A stretch of 64,000 nucleotides of DNA from Parietichytrium sp. I65-24A. Lineage: Eukaryota > Sar > Bigyra > Thraustochytrida > Thraustochytriidae. Position numbers and translations under genes: made by a program. Position 1 is the stretch's first letter, and every line of letters starts with the position of its first letter. Under the pieces are notes generated by a model, which searched no databases, had not been told where the DNA came from, and worked only from the letters and a program-made list of their open reading frames with translations. The stretch is taken from contig BLSF01000066.1 of NCBI GenBank assembly GCA_012862575.1, positions 124,001 through 188,000 of the forward strand, in the 5' to 3' direction. Positions 32,620-43,967 of the stretch are shown here, one piece after another.

Positions 32620-33825
32620 TCAGCACCTTGAGTAACGAAATTTTTGGTCGTTCAGGTACAATTTGGAGTGCACATCCCAGCCGTTGTCCTCGAGGGCTCG
32701 GACAAAACTCTGCCCGTCAACCTTCTTCTGCTTCTGCTGGGCAATGGCCTCGAAGACGCACTGAACTATATCCTTGGAAGTTGCCTCGGGCCTCATCACG
32801 ACAGCGATAGACCGCGGCTTCTGTGAAGGGACAACGACGCACGGGGCACGCTCCAGCGCAGAGAGTAGCCGCACAACATCTGAGGATGAGTTTGCATCGG
32901 CCGGAACGCCGAGCGCGACCCCAATTTGTATCTTGTAAGGAAGCGGTGTCCAAATTGGCTCCCGGGAGTTCACCTCCGTCACATTCAGTCCACTGGAACC
33001 CTGAGCAAGGTACCGGTCAATCAATGTACCAAGACGCGCGCCATTCAGCGTGGGGAAGCGAAGCGCCTTAACTGCCTCATAATTAGAAAGAACATGCAAA
33101 ACGGTCAGGGACACGAAAATCAGCCACACCGACGACTGGTAGCTGTCCACGAATCGAGTGAGCCACAACCCGCCAATCATGCCAACAAGATTGACGAATG
33201 TTTCCTGAGAACCTTCTTTCGCCTGCACATCAGCGATATTGTTGTCCTTTGCAAAGTGCGACGTGATTACAGCCCTCGTCGCGCCGGCTGCTACGCCGCA
33301 CATTGCTTTGAGAACATTGGAAACACACATGGTAGCTGTAAAGCATGCTGCATCCCCTTGCGCGCAGAACATGGGGCTGAAAACTTCCAATGTGAGCGCA
33401 ACGTCGTTGGAGACGTCTGCGAACAGCCTCCACCTTTTGGTGTTCAGGTCAAAGAGGTGCGCGCCGAGCCAAGAAAACACCAATCCGCCAATCATTCCCG
33501 CCCCGTCCCTTAGTACCCACTGCGTGGTGGCCGCCATGGCCGATGCTGCGTCTGTGCCCACGCCCAGCGCTTTGAGCGTAATCTGCGTGTTGACTACGCC
33601 TCGAAAGTAAGAACACAGCGCCTGCACCGAGTCGTAGAACTGAAACTTCAAGTACCCATCTCGAACGCTGTTCGGATACCCTTCGGGCAGGAACAGGTCT
33701 TGCGCCCAGCGCCACCCGTGCACTTTTCTCACGGCCTTGTCATTCTCCTCAGCCCAGACCCGATCCTCCTCTACGTGCACAAAGCCCGCTATTTTGCCCT
33801 CTTCCTCCACATTCCAGTGCGCCAT
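32620..33825 (-). CDS. RUS family (ROOT UV-B SENSITIVE / DUF647) membrane protein
   Basis: The protein has 401 residues from the ATG at 33825 (MAHWNVEEEGK). It follows the DUF647/RUS family closely. It has LFLPEGYPNSVRDGYLKFQ with YDSVQALCSYFRG at the start of the domain. The membrane region TQWVLRDGAGMIGGLVFSW with HLFDLNTKRWRLFADV follows, then SNVLKAMCGVAAGATRA and HFAKDNNIADVQAKEGSQET with LVGMIGG. In plants the family is tied to UV-B signalling and vitamin B6 balance; members occur across eukaryotes (human C16orf58/RUSF1), with biochemical role unsettled. The frame is open for another 73 codons to an ATG at 34044; that stretch is Ser/Cys/Ala-rich and I judge it to be 5' leader, though a signal-like extension is possible. 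Confidence 0.92.
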   Translation of the reverse strand: MAHWNVEEEGKIAGFVHVEEDRVWAEENDKAVRKVHGWRWAQDLFLPEGYPNSVRDGYLKFQFYDSVQALCSYFRGVVNTQITLKALGVGTDAASAMAATTQWVLRDGAGMIGGLVFSWLGAHLFDLNTKRWRLFADVSNDVALTLEVFSPMFCAQGDAACFTATMCVSNVLKAMCGVAAGATRAVITSHFAKDNNIADVQAKEGSQETFVNLVGMIGGLWLTRFVDSYQSSVWLIFVSLTVLHVLSNYEAVKALRFPTLNGARLGTLIDRYLAQGSSGLNVTEVNSREPIWTPLPYKIQIGVALGVPADANSSSDVVRLLSALERAPCVVVPSQKPRSIAVVMRPEATSKDIVQCVFEAIAQQKQKKVDGQSFVRALEDNGWDVHSKLYLNDQKFRYSRC

Positions 33826-34825
33826 CTTCTCTCCTTCCAGCGCTCCTGCACAAGCAAAAGCACAAGCAAAAGCAAAAGCCAAGTGCAAGTACAGCTCGAG
33901 GACGACGACGCTGCAGGGCAAAGGTGAAGGAGAAGAGATAGAAGGAGAAAGGAAAGATATGGACTTGCACTTGCAACACACACAAACACGAACTTGTGCA
34001 CTGGTACTGACAGACACTGACAGTGAGTAACTTATGCTTTGCATGCTTTGCTATCTATTATGCCGCTGTTCTGTGAAACAGATGGATAGTGCTGCGAGTA
34101 GCACGACTTGCAGAGCCAATGTGAAGAACATTCCATTCCGTGCCGAGTTAATTTCCGTGCGAAGGAAACGGTTCCAGTCGAAATGTCGAAATGGTGAGGA
34201 TGTTTGTTCATGAAGGACGTCCCCGCTTGCGATTTTTCGTTCATCTTCGTCGCCATTCAAGGTGCCACAGTGAGAGTCGAGATGATGAGGATCTTGGTTG
34301 ATGGAAGAGGATCGAGGAGGATTGAACAGCATCGATGGGACCAATGGCGCGCTCATGGCAATTGGTACTCGAGCACTGGGCAAGTGACGAGAAAGGAAGA
34401 AGACTTTAGATGATGATGCAAGTCTTTCGTATCTCACACGGGAACCGCAGACTTTGAGCCGGTTGAAGTGGCGCGAAATGTGAATTTACAGTTAGAAAAG
34501 AAAAATGAAAACAGCGCGGTGGCGAAGCTTGAAAGCGAGTCTCGAAATTGCCGCGCAAGCCTTTCTTCGAGGGGGAAAAACAGTTCGCGGTAATTTGAAC
34601 TATTCGCTGTGGAAGGTTGCAACCCCGACTTTAGTTTTTTGAGGTTGCAATAGATCGCCTCTTCCCTTCCCCTTTCTGAGTCGGTGTGCAACAACGGAAT
34701 GAAAACGTGACATTTTTATAATCTCTTTGTATGCATTGTGTAAAATATTGGAGAAACAGAGTTTGAGATGACAGAAGGCATTATGCCAAGGTTTAGGGGT
34801 TGAAGAATGCTCTCTTGCCGGCGGG
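33826..34825. other. Intergenic region between RUS and GNAT genes
   Basis: Contains an AAGCAAAAGCACAAGCAAAA array at 33850-33880 and a purine-rich tract to 33955 upstream of the RUS gene. No further gene seen. Confidence 0.5.
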
Positions 34826-36745
34826 TCACAAAATTCGTGCTCGTTTTCCGGGTCTTGGCTCGAGCATAGAATGTTGCTCAATAGATGGCGAGGTGCTCGC
34901 CGGTCCGAGATTATGTTGGTGCGCAGGGAGTTCGCGATTATCTCCGGGAACTCGAACAGGGAACTGTGGTAGTGAGTCCATAAACAGGTCTTCCTGGTCA
35001 GAGCTAAAAGCGTGCTCAAAAGCTGGTGATGATTGCGCTTGCGAGGACAAGTGCTTGTGCAAGAGGAGACCCTCGTCCTCCATGTCAAAGCGCGAGCTTC
35101 GAGAATACATATCAAATGCATCGTCACTTTTGGAGTGTGGATCGTCTTCTTGATACCCATTGTGCTCCCCATCGCCAAGGTACAAATCGTGGGTGAGATC
35201 CTTACGGTGAGCGCTGTCCTCGTGAAGCTGCGAGGGTGATGGCAAGTGATCCGCATAATCGAGCTCGTGATCCTGATCTCGGGACAATTTGCTTTGATGG
35301 TGACCGTCAAAGGCTGATCGTTGACTCAATGACTCACTCTTGTCTCCGTGTTGTTGTTGTTGTTGTTGCTGCTGCTGCTGCTGCGGCGGCGGTAGAGGCG
35401 AATTGTTGTCCATGTAGAGCATTTGTCTTCGCTGCTGATGATTATGCGGTTGCTGATGACGTTGTAGATGTTGCTGGCCCGATGACTGGCCACCTTGGGC
35501 TTGTGGCGGAGGCGGTGGTTGTTGCTGCATGTGAGCATGAGGATGAGGTTGCTGCAAATGGTCTTGTGCGACAGAGGAGGAAGAAGAGGATGATGACGAA
35601 GCAGCTACCGCGGGGACGTCAGGATTTGTGCCATCCATTTGCAAAGTCATGAGGTCTGTGCTTGAGAAATCTAATTGTGCCTGTGAAAGAAGCCCCCCTT
35701 CGGAACCCTCCTCTGCTTCCTGCTGCTGCTGTTGAGCTTTTTGAGTCAAATTTGTGTTGGCATTATCGAGAGCAGAAACCAGAGGCAGCGTTCCCTTGTG
35801 CAAGATGGGGAGCGCAAAACCGAGAGCGCGTAGAAACCTCTTTCCCTCGAGGTTGTCGGAGAGAACATGCACGACAAGTTGCTCGTACTTTGCTTTATAA
35901 GCGGAGACGCATTCCATGAACAGACGTGTACCGATTCCTGACCTGCGATAAGATTCCACAACGTGCAAGTCGAGTAGTGAGAGAGACTTTGCATTTTCTT
36001 TGCAGCTCACAAACCCCACAATTTTCCCTTTCGAGGTAGATGCGACGATAACCTTCGAGGCATTAAATAATTCCAGCCGTTTTTTCTTTTTCGTCCACAG
36101 CTTCCAATGACCGCCCGGCTCGTTGGCACTATGTATAGCAGCGTAGTTGTGCATGTCTCTTAGGTGAAGCTTTGAAATCTCGATACAAGCCTCCATGACC
36201 TTATCGGATCTCGGCTCTGGGCTGCGCCTCTCTGGCTCGAAGAATGTCACGTCAGATGGCGATTCTTCGTCCGCCTTCTTCTGCAAGGCCTGGTCTTTTT
36301 CGTCTTTTGGAATAGGCTGCTCTGCCAACTTCTCCCACAGCGACTCCAAGGTCTTCGCGGTCATCTCATTAGTTCTACAAAGCGGGTCGAGCGTCACATA
36401 GTGTGTGAGCACACGCTCCCAGTTAAGGTCTGAATCCACACTCGCGGCTTCTGCGACAAGCAACATGGCGCATACGAGGTCTTTGGGGTTCACCTGAAAT
36501 TTAAGTGCTTGAATGGCCGTGGCCAGTAGCGTTAGATGGGTAGTGGGGTCCGTTTTAATCGCGCTGCGCACGGATCGCTTGCACTTTTCCCTAAATCGTG
36601 TCGTATTAGTGAGCTGGTCGATCCGACCCATCACGCTCGACAAATAATTCCAATCGCGCTTCTTTCTATCCGTCCTCAGCCGCGATGTACTCTTTCCCAA
36701 GAGTACTTGGAACATGAGCGCCTCTCCGATCGTCCATTGAGGCAT
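34826..36745 (-). CDS. GNAT-type N-acetyltransferase with long Gln/His-rich tail
   Basis: The protein has 639 residues from the first in-frame ATG (36745). Residues 1-160 are helical and unrecognised. A GNAT fold covers about 180-320. It has a beta strand VIVASTSKGKIVGFVSC, the acetyl-CoA pyrophosphate-binding motif RRSGIG (267-272) in HVVESYRRSGIGTRLF, and the motif B strand QLVVHVLSDNLEGKRFLRAL with GF. The aspects around LHLRDMHNYAAIHS and WKLWTKKKKRLELF recall the NAA40/NatD histone acetyltransferases, but I am not sure. The C-terminal half (about 335-639) is low complexity: Gln runs up to 11, Ser run, Pro and His-rich stretches, then an acidic, transcription-factor-like tail. This combination suggests a nuclear acetyltransferase or transcription co-regulator. 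Substrate unknown. Confidence 0.82.
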   Translation of the reverse strand: MPQWTIGEALMFQVLLGKSTSRLRTDRKKRDWNYLSSVMGRIDQLTNTTRFREKCKRSVRSAIKTDPTTHLTLLATAIQALKFQVNPKDLVCAMLLVAEAASVDSDLNWERVLTHYVTLDPLCRTNEMTAKTLESLWEKLAEQPIPKDEKDQALQKKADEESPSDVTFFEPERRSPEPRSDKVMEACIEISKLHLRDMHNYAAIHSANEPGGHWKLWTKKKKRLELFNASKVIVASTSKGKIVGFVSCKENAKSLSLLDLHVVESYRRSGIGTRLFMECVSAYKAKYEQLVVHVLSDNLEGKRFLRALGFALPILHKGTLPLVSALDNANTNLTQKAQQQQQEAEEGSEGGLLSQAQLDFSSTDLMTLQMDGTNPDVPAVAASSSSSSSSSVAQDHLQQPHPHAHMQQQPPPPPQAQGGQSSGQQHLQRHQQPHNHQQRRQMLYMDNNSPLPPPQQQQQQQQQQQHGDKSESLSQRSAFDGHHQSKLSRDQDHELDYADHLPSPSQLHEDSAHRKDLTHDLYLGDGEHNGYQEDDPHSKSDDAFDMYSRSSRFDMEDEGLLLHKHLSSQAQSSPAFEHAFSSDQEDLFMDSLPQFPVRVPGDNRELPAHQHNLGPASTSPSIEQHSMLEPRPGKRARIL

Positions 36746-38961
36746 TTTCTTGCCTCTTCCGAGCGCGCCGCCCTGCGCTATTATTCGGTCCGTAATTTTC
36801 GGGGAGCTTCTTCCTTGCAAACCGTAACCTCAACCGGGGTTCGAGACCTCAAGGGCACAACGCCCTCGGTGGGAAATTCGTCAGGCAGACCAGAGCGTGT
36901 TCTGCCGTTTTCACAAGCTCCAAGCGAAATTCCAGTGCAGATTTCTTTTATCAACGTGTGGCATCCACGGGTTGTCCGTCACTTCATTATACTGCACGCA
37001 GCTGCCTCACCTCCGTAAATCTGTCCCCGCCGAATCAGCAAGTGCATTAAAACACGTGCGTCTCCTGCGTCTCGTGCCAGGCCCACTAACGCTTCGCCAG
37101 TGCAAAAACAACAACAAAAACAACACAAACCACACGCCACCAAACCAACTTGTCCACGTCAGGTCCTATGGTCAACACTGTCAACACTGTCAACACTGTC
37201 AACACGTCCTCCAAACTCCGTTCTTCCAAACGCCCTCCTTTGTCTTTTTCCCGCCCACCAAAAAGCGCGACTGTCCCCGGGGACACGCGCAGCGTACACG
37301 TTCTTTTTCTGAGTTATAACCATAGATAAGTTTAGAGCGCTCTCTCTCTCTCTCTCTGTTTCTCTCTTTCTTTCTCTCTCTGTTTCTCTCTGTTGGTTTC
37401 TCGCGCACTCCGGCCTGGCTCGCACGATCGTCTCACCACAATCGTCTCGCACCTCGTCCGGTCTCACCGCGCCTCCCACTGTGCGCCGGGTCCGGTGCAG
37501 ACGCGCCACGCTGGGCCGGGTCGGAGGCTCGCTATGGAGGATGCTAGCTAGGGGATAGGGTTGCGGCTGGATGGAGATTAGTGGGGTGTGGTAGGAGTGG
37601 GAGACTAGGCGGATGGGTAGATAGATGGGGGGAGAAGTCTTTTTTTTGGTCGAATTTTGGTTCTTTTTTTCTCTTTTCTGCTTTGTTTTTTCTTGGGAGT
37701 GAATGAGCGCGCTTCGAAAGAACTGAAAGTTAGTGCTATAGTATTGGCTAAAAGCTCTCTATGAGAGGTCGCTAAGACTAGAAGTTGTGGGCACTGCTTT
37801 GTGAGGAGGATATCTTCTCCTCAGAACAAGCAGCTCTCACATGTCCTCTCCAACTCTGATCAGGAGAGTAATCAGTTCTCTCGCGTTTCTTTGCCAGCTA
37901 GGTCTCCTTTATCACATTTAGTAAGATGCGAAGACAGACATTTTTCTAATGAAAATAGTAAGACACAAGGGGCGACGAGGCTAATAGACCAAAGACTAGG
38001 AAGGCGAGGCTGGTGGGAGGGATCAACGAGCTGTTCTTTATGCGCTCGCTTTTGTTCCTTTTTGTTCTTTTTTGTTCCTTGCTTGAACGGATGATTGCCT
38101 AGCGCTTATCATAAGGTACCATTTTTCTACACATCTGGTAGCCTGCAATAGCCTTCCACTGTTCCAACAAAGATTCATAGTCAATCACGTTAGGTTAGTG
38201 TGTGTGTGTGTCTTTCTTTTCTCCTATCCAGGAAAGTGTCGCGAAGATCCAGCGCGAAGAAAACACACCTGTCACTTTAAAGCCGGTCGAGCACATAGTG
38301 TGCGTTAAAAAAATAAGAAATCTCTTCGCTATTAATCTTGCGCGTGAAATATTTTGCCCACGATTTTTCTACAGTACAAATTGCACAAACTCGCGATCAA
38401 TTCAGTTGCCTTTTAGTGCGTGTTTGGAGAAATCAATGGCGAGCGGTGGCTTGCGGCTGCAACTTGCGCTTCCAAAACTTCTCTCCAAATGGCCCTATTT
38501 CATAATGCAGATCCCAATTTCGAGCGAACGTCACGGGTTTGTCGTGCTGCTCAATCCATCTAAAAGAAAATTCGAACAAGAGAAAGAGGACATGGACTAA
38601 AACACACAACAAAAGTAGAAGGTATGTTTATGGATGGTTTTTAAGAGAACACCTCTTTCTATAATTGTGCGGCTTCCAGTCCGCCAGCAAGACAACTACG
38701 TAGACGAGATAGAATATTTTCATTTTCAGTCACCAAGGTGTCACCCTAACAAAATGACAGAGCAAGCCGCGGTACAATGAAGACGACAAGAACTAGAAAC
38801 CCAGTCAGTCAGTTTGTCGGTCTGTCAAAAGTCACGGCCATATATAAAGTCGGGGACAAGGAGTTGCTTTTCCACAAAAAGCCAATAATCAACATGTGCA
38901 AACGTTTGGTAGGGAGATGACAGCAGGTGCACAACGGCTGCGCTGAATACGCTGCGAACTT
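36746..38961. other. Intergenic region with microsatellites
   Basis: About 2.2 kb. Contains GTCAACACT tandem units at 37168-37204, a CT-rich array at 37341-37395 and a GTGTGTGT run at 38197-38210. A 54-codon ATG frame at 38436-38600 has a good start context but no recognised feature. No other gene seen. Confidence 0.5.
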
Positions 38962-39984
38962 TTACTTTGCTTCCGCAGTTGCCATTGTCTCAGGGAAGTT
39001 GAACTGAGCACGATCGCCGTGCAATCTCAGTGCAGCTTGATCGTAGCACCTGGCTGCTTCAACCTCAGACTTGAAGCGACCAAGGTACATCACCTTTGGA
39101 CCGACGCGGATGCGAGCCTGGAATCTGCCGTCCTTGGAGCACCTGCTTACGCCGCGAAACTTGGAGGAGCTCACACGGCTTCGGCGAGCTGCAGCGGACT
39201 TCTTCTCCTCGGCAGCTTTGGTGGCTGCGACGGCGGCAGCCAAGACACCACTAGCAAGAGAGCCGCTCTTGACTGGAACTGCAGGACCCTTCGTGGAAGT
39301 CTTCGGGTTCTTTGGATCGATCTTAGGTGCATTTGGTCTGGCCTGGTTGGATGGGGTGTGGCAAATGTTGCTCTTGAGTGCAGGTGGCTTGCGGCCTCTT
39401 GTTAACTCAGGAGCGGCCTTGCGCCTCTTGTTGTTCGCTGCAAGTCCGCCGGGACCTCCCATCATGGTAGCAGAACCAAAAGAGCTCGGCGAGTGGCCAA
39501 TCATCGAGTCATGATCGCGCTTCATGCCGAATCCCATAGGCAAGCCAGACTGGTTGCCGCTGAGCCCAGCGAGGTCGTCCAAGGCAGAGGTGAAATTGGA
39601 CGACATTGGGCCGTGGTGCGAGTCCTCGTAGGACGAATGCATGAATGGCATTCCACCAAACATTTGCTGGTAAGGCATCAAGTTGGGCATGTAAAGAGAG
39701 TGTCTGGAATGCCCCTCGATTGAGTTGAGCCATGGCTGTGCGCCGTGCACGCCCGACAGACCCATGGCGCTGTAGTGCCCAGCGCTGTCATGGTGGTCAT
39801 CAAGGTGACCAAAGTCGAGGCCCGAGCCTTCGTGGCCGTGGCCCATATCGGCGCTGCCCTTGAGCCCCGAAAACGCAGTCGGGAAGGACATATCCCCGTC
39901 AATGAGACCGCTGTCCAGCCCGAGCGAGATCAACGAGCTCCTTCTCATCGAGTTGTCCAACGAAGTGCCGCTCATGCGCCTCAT
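38962..39984 (-). CDS. AP2/ERF-domain protein, putative transcription factor
   Basis: The protein has 340 residues from the first in-frame ATG (39984). Residues 274-331 form one AP2 DNA-binding domain: SKFRGVSRCSKDGRFQARIR, then MYLGRFKSEVEAARCYDQAA and LHGDRAQFNFP. The three-strand sheet residues (RGV, R.Q.RI, LG.F.) and the amphipathic helix EAARCYDQAALRLHG are intact. The N-terminal 190 residues are Ser/His/Gly/Met-rich and unstructured. A basic segment NKRRKAAPELTRGRK near 187-201 looks like a nuclear localisation signal. An Ala/Lys-rich helix precedes the domain. AP2 domains are best known in plants and apicomplexans but occur in stramenopiles and other protists. Targets are unknown. Confidence 0.92.
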   Translation of the reverse strand: MRRMSGTSLDNSMRRSSLISLGLDSGLIDGDMSFPTAFSGLKGSADMGHGHEGSGLDFGHLDDHHDSAGHYSAMGLSGVHGAQPWLNSIEGHSRHSLYMPNLMPYQQMFGGMPFMHSSYEDSHHGPMSSNFTSALDDLAGLSGNQSGLPMGFGMKRDHDSMIGHSPSSFGSATMMGGPGGLAANNKRRKAAPELTRGRKPPALKSNICHTPSNQARPNAPKIDPKNPKTSTKGPAVPVKSGSLASGVLAAAVAATKAAEEKKSAAARRSRVSSSKFRGVSRCSKDGRFQARIRVGPKVMYLGRFKSEVEAARCYDQAALRLHGDRAQFNFPETMATAEAK

Positions 39985-42900
39985 CTTGCTCTGCTTCACT
40001 CGCGTTGCGTTGCGATACGAATGTCCACTTCGAATTCGCACACCGTGGTCTGATCCCAACCACTTGAGCTCGCAAAGTCGCAATCAATCAATTGACCTCT
40101 CGTACAAGTCAAAGTCGAATCCTCCTCTATCTCTTAGCTCTTACTCAAATAACACACTCCGTGCACGCTCACCATTGGGATCTGCCTGCCACCAAATCCA
40201 ACTCGACTCCTGCCCGCACACTCGCCTACCACCCGCCACCCTTTTCTCTAGCACCCTTCGCCACCGGCGCCCACCGTGTGCAAGCCGTCCCCTCCTAAGG
40301 TTTGAACTAGCACACCATTACACACCCGCACCCCACTCCCACGGCGAAGCTAGTGGAAAGGTTATGGTTTGGATTAGCTGCGGTGTGGGAATAGGCCTAC
40401 CGTACCAGCGCACACCAGGGGAAGGAGTATTGGGGCTTACTTTATTCGGTATGTAGTGGAAGGAGAAGGGTGGCTGGGCGTCTTCTCTCTTCTTCTGTGA
40501 CAAATTTCCCCCCTACGTAGAGTTCGTATATACACCTGTAGGAGCCATCTGAGAGGGAAAAAGATGGCGCTATCTGAACAGTAGGAAATAACTAGCGGCT
40601 GGAAGAGTGAGGCGTGGCGTTCCTGCTTCCAATGTCTCCCTCTCCCCCTCTGCGATCTGCAATCGATCCCGCTAGCACCAATAGCGGAACACGCTATGCA
40701 ACCCTTGATATCCTACCAGAGCAATGACCGTGATTAGGCGCAGATTTATGCTCTTCTTCTTTTTCTTCTTCTTTTTCTTTTTCTTAGAAGGAGTGACGAC
40801 TCACGACTTAAAAACTGCTTTCCTCCCAGCAGATAGCCACACTCACGACACTCACAATCAGTTTTTAGAATTCAAAAGATTTCAGTTCAGAACTCGGAAC
40901 AGAAACAAAGGAATTGAAAGGATTTGTGCATCTGAGAACCACGAAAGAAAGGGGGAATGTAGGCAGCAAAGGCAGCAAAGGCAGGAGGGCAGGGGCGTTA
41001 AAAAGCAGCCCCTCACACGAAGGAGGTAGTAGGGCAGGCAGGCCAAGGCATGCCAAGGCAAGAAGAGAGAGAGAGAGAGAGGTAGAGAGAAAGGGAGAGA
41101 GTGGGAGGGAAAGTGAGAGAGAAAGGTTGTAAATTTCACATTTCACACACACAACCAATCGTTCTTCTTGCTACCGTTCGACACTTGCGAGGGTGCACGC
41201 GGAAGGAGGAAGGAGGACTATACTAGGGAGTGATTACAGTGTGGTAGCGAAGGGGTGGGTACGGAGTACACAAATGACAAATTTTAGTTACTCGCTGTCT
41301 TAGACCTCGCTGTAGAACCTCAGAGCTTGGGTTTAGTCACCTTACGTGATTGCAAGCAATCATGAATCCGACTGTCTAGGATGCCAATGATTAAGGAGGT
41401 TTGCTGGAACGGTCAATTCCTCACAGCTGGCAAAGAGGGAATTCTCGGGTTCCTATTTTAAACCTTAATTGCCTGGTAGTCCAGACATGGATCGCCTGAA
41501 CTACTGTACTCTCTATTCTTCTACGTAGCACTCCTTTGGCCAGTCCTCGAAACGTCACTTCCATGAGGTTCTAGTGTTTCCACTGTGCATGAGGTAAAGG
41601 GGCGAACGAGGGAGGATCTTTTGCACGTGCCAAATACTATTGTAAACTCTAATATCTATTAAGCTCGTTCGAATCGTGGCGCGTGTGCAGTCCGTGGCGA
41701 AGGACTCTTATTACTCAACTATACAAAAACATAGCTGATCGGTCAGGTAACCTATATAGCGAAAACACATGTGAACACTGAGTTTTGGTTGGCTGAGCGA
41801 TGGTAAATTATACTGTGGCGTAAGACTACTGGTCCTTCGTACTGTGGCCATCTAGCTAGCTCTAGAAGTGTCTTGCGGTACTGGTACGGGGAAACTGGTC
41901 CTCTTTAGTAGTTTTGACTACCTCGTGCTGAGACTTGTGTAATCTGTCGTCCAAACTCTTACCTCCCACCCCACTAAGCTTTTCACTGCTTAACATACCA
42001 CTCATATCCACTCATGTTCTGATCAGCAGCAAAACAGAACTGATTACTTGCTCAAGATTTGATGTTCATTGTCTGTGTAATGAGAATATGTGCAAATGAA
42101 CAGAGAAGAAATGACAGGAGCGCAGGAGAGTAGAGGAGAGAGAGAGAGAGAGAGAGAGAATATTTGTCGATCAACAGCCTGAGAGAGAAAGAAGGGGGAA
42201 AATGACATACCCAATCTAATCAAGCCGAGAACTCTCCCGGTCGGCTGGGTACGACGACAGTGAAAGGAGCCGAAAAACACTCGAAATCAGAAGGCGAAAT
42301 AGTTTGAACAGATAGATGTACTTTCTTCTGTAACCCAACTGATGGGCTGACTGATGACTGATCATAGATCATGTTCATGGATGTGTGTAAAAAAAACAAA
42401 CTAAACCTCATCACATCATGATAGATAGGTCATAGGTCATGATTTGGCCCATTGCGTGCTGACAGTAATTTTCTATGATGATTTTATTTATCGTCGTGCA
42501 CAACGCAACCATGCACAACCACAACGAAGAAGACAGCTCTTGGCTTAGCCTTCTTTTTAAAACCATGGCGTGAAACTAGGTGACTGCTGTGAGAAACGAG
42601 ATGCTCGCAAAACTATTATGAACGTTTCTGATCAAGTGCTACACAAAGTCAGTTCGCTGCGAAAACGACGGCTCAAAAACGCACACGACATCAACGCAAC
42701 CAAAAGTAGTAGTGTCGCGCAAAGGAGCGAAGTGAGATGAAGTGAGGTTGTGGTTTCTCCCGATTGCCTCAAATCAAAGGTCTGTTCTAATTTGTGAAGG
42801 CGGGTCCACTTTTCTCCGCGGAAAATGACGAGCGTTCCAACGTTAGTCCCGGGGAAACCCGAGCTTGCTACGGACTGAGAGTCCTGGGAGACGTGGCATT

Positions 42901-43129
42901 GCTCGAGGATGTACCAAAACGACAGGTAGAATAGCTTGTGAGACGAGTAAAAAGGAATTTACTAAACTGTTATATAGGCTCGAATTCTTGTACGAGGAGG
43001 AGCACCATGCGAGAACCCGGTGAACTCTGCCCAATAAACAAAGCAAAACAACACATAAGATAACATAACACGACGATTACACACTAAAGAGCTCGGGCCG
43101 AGCAGTTGACAAACGGAAAAAGAGCTGCA
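39985..43129. other. Long intergenic region with microsatellites
   Basis: About 3.1 kb without a supported gene. Contains CTTCTT/TTTC runs at 40750-40785, GAGAGA runs at 41065-41120 and at 42130-42160, and AT-rich sequence. All frames are short and unremarkable. Confidence 0.5.
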
Positions 43130-43967
43130 TTATACGCTGGTGGCACTAAAGGTGGAGTGGTTCTCTGCCTCAACTCCTTCAGCCTCAACATCATCTTCTC
43201 CTTGCGCCTCTTCTTTTGCAGGCTTGTCGCGTTTCAGCTTGTTCCTTCGCCTGGTGTGAGCGTCGAGCATGAAGCCGTAGGTGGTCTGCCCTTTGTATAT
43301 CAGCTGCGTGTGGAACATCCAAAGAGAAAAGTAGCTCGTCAAAATAATTCCGGAGAGGATGAAATTGATGCCCCCAACGATGAAAAACGCGTATCCGTAG
43401 CGCTCCTCAATATCTTTGCGGATGGCGCTTTGCGCAAAGAAGAAAACGCCGATGGAAACCTGGTAAAGTGCGTAGAGCCATCCGAGCAAACTTAGCCCGT
43501 AAAACTGCAAGTAAGTCCGTCTCCCGATGCATGTGTTGAGCCAAACGCAGTGGTGGTCGAGCCCCGGAACCATCTTTTTGCACTGCGAGCAGTACCGGGC
43601 AGACTCCTGCGCCTTCTTCATGCGTGCAAGGATAAAGCCGCCCGGCTTCGCGGGGTCTGCTCCCTGGCAATAAACCCAGAGTCCAAGCGTGACCACAACC
43701 AGAGGAACGTACGGCCCGAACGTCCACCACACCTTTTTTTTTAAATAAGAATCCCGACCCAGAACGTCTGTCAGATGGCCATCTTCAACAACGGTTGCCA
43801 AAGCAGATCGCATGCATCACCAACACCAACCAAATAAAACTCACCTCTGAAAGGACAACCAGCGCAACAAACACCGCTACCGACAACACCTGCCCAGCCC
43901 AGGCAGCCACTGTCACAGTCTCCACAGGAGCTTCGAAGCCATTTCTGCGCACGCCATCAGACTCCAT
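43130..43967 (-). CDS. DHHC palmitoyltransferase, probably two exons
   Basis: The catalytic cysteine-rich domain is clear: YCSQCKK, GLDHHCVWLNTCIG and YLQFYGLSLLG, with DPAKPGG before it. It transfers palmitate to protein cysteines. I model exon 1 as 43967-43845 (ATG, then VTVAAWAGQVLSVAVFVALV, one membrane helix). A GTGAGT donor starts at 43844. The acceptor would be AAAG at 43733, just after an A-run, in phase with VWWTFGPY at 43732. This gives 241 residues, four membrane helices and DHHC at 100-103, the standard topology. The A-rich end resembles the second intron of the M13 gene. The alternative is an unspliced 227-residue reading from ATG 43813, which lacks the first helix. Exon 2 and the enzyme call are sure; the acceptor is not. 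Confidence 0.85.
43733..43844 (-). other. Proposed intron of the DHHC gene (112 bp)
   Basis: Donor GAG|GTGAGT. Proposed acceptor AAAG follows TTATTT and a nine-A run. A CTGACAG at about 43770-43776 could be an alternative acceptor, but it does not join in frame. Confidence 0.5.

Noticed and set aside
33826-34044. N-terminal extension of the RUS protein
   Set aside because: The 73 added residues are Ser/Cys/Ala-rich and include translated simple repeats. MAHW at 33825 is preferred, though the extension cannot be excluded.
38436-38600. 54-codon frame with good start context (MASGGLRLQL)
   Set aside because: Too short to judge, with no family features and no intron evidence. Could be revisited with transcript data.
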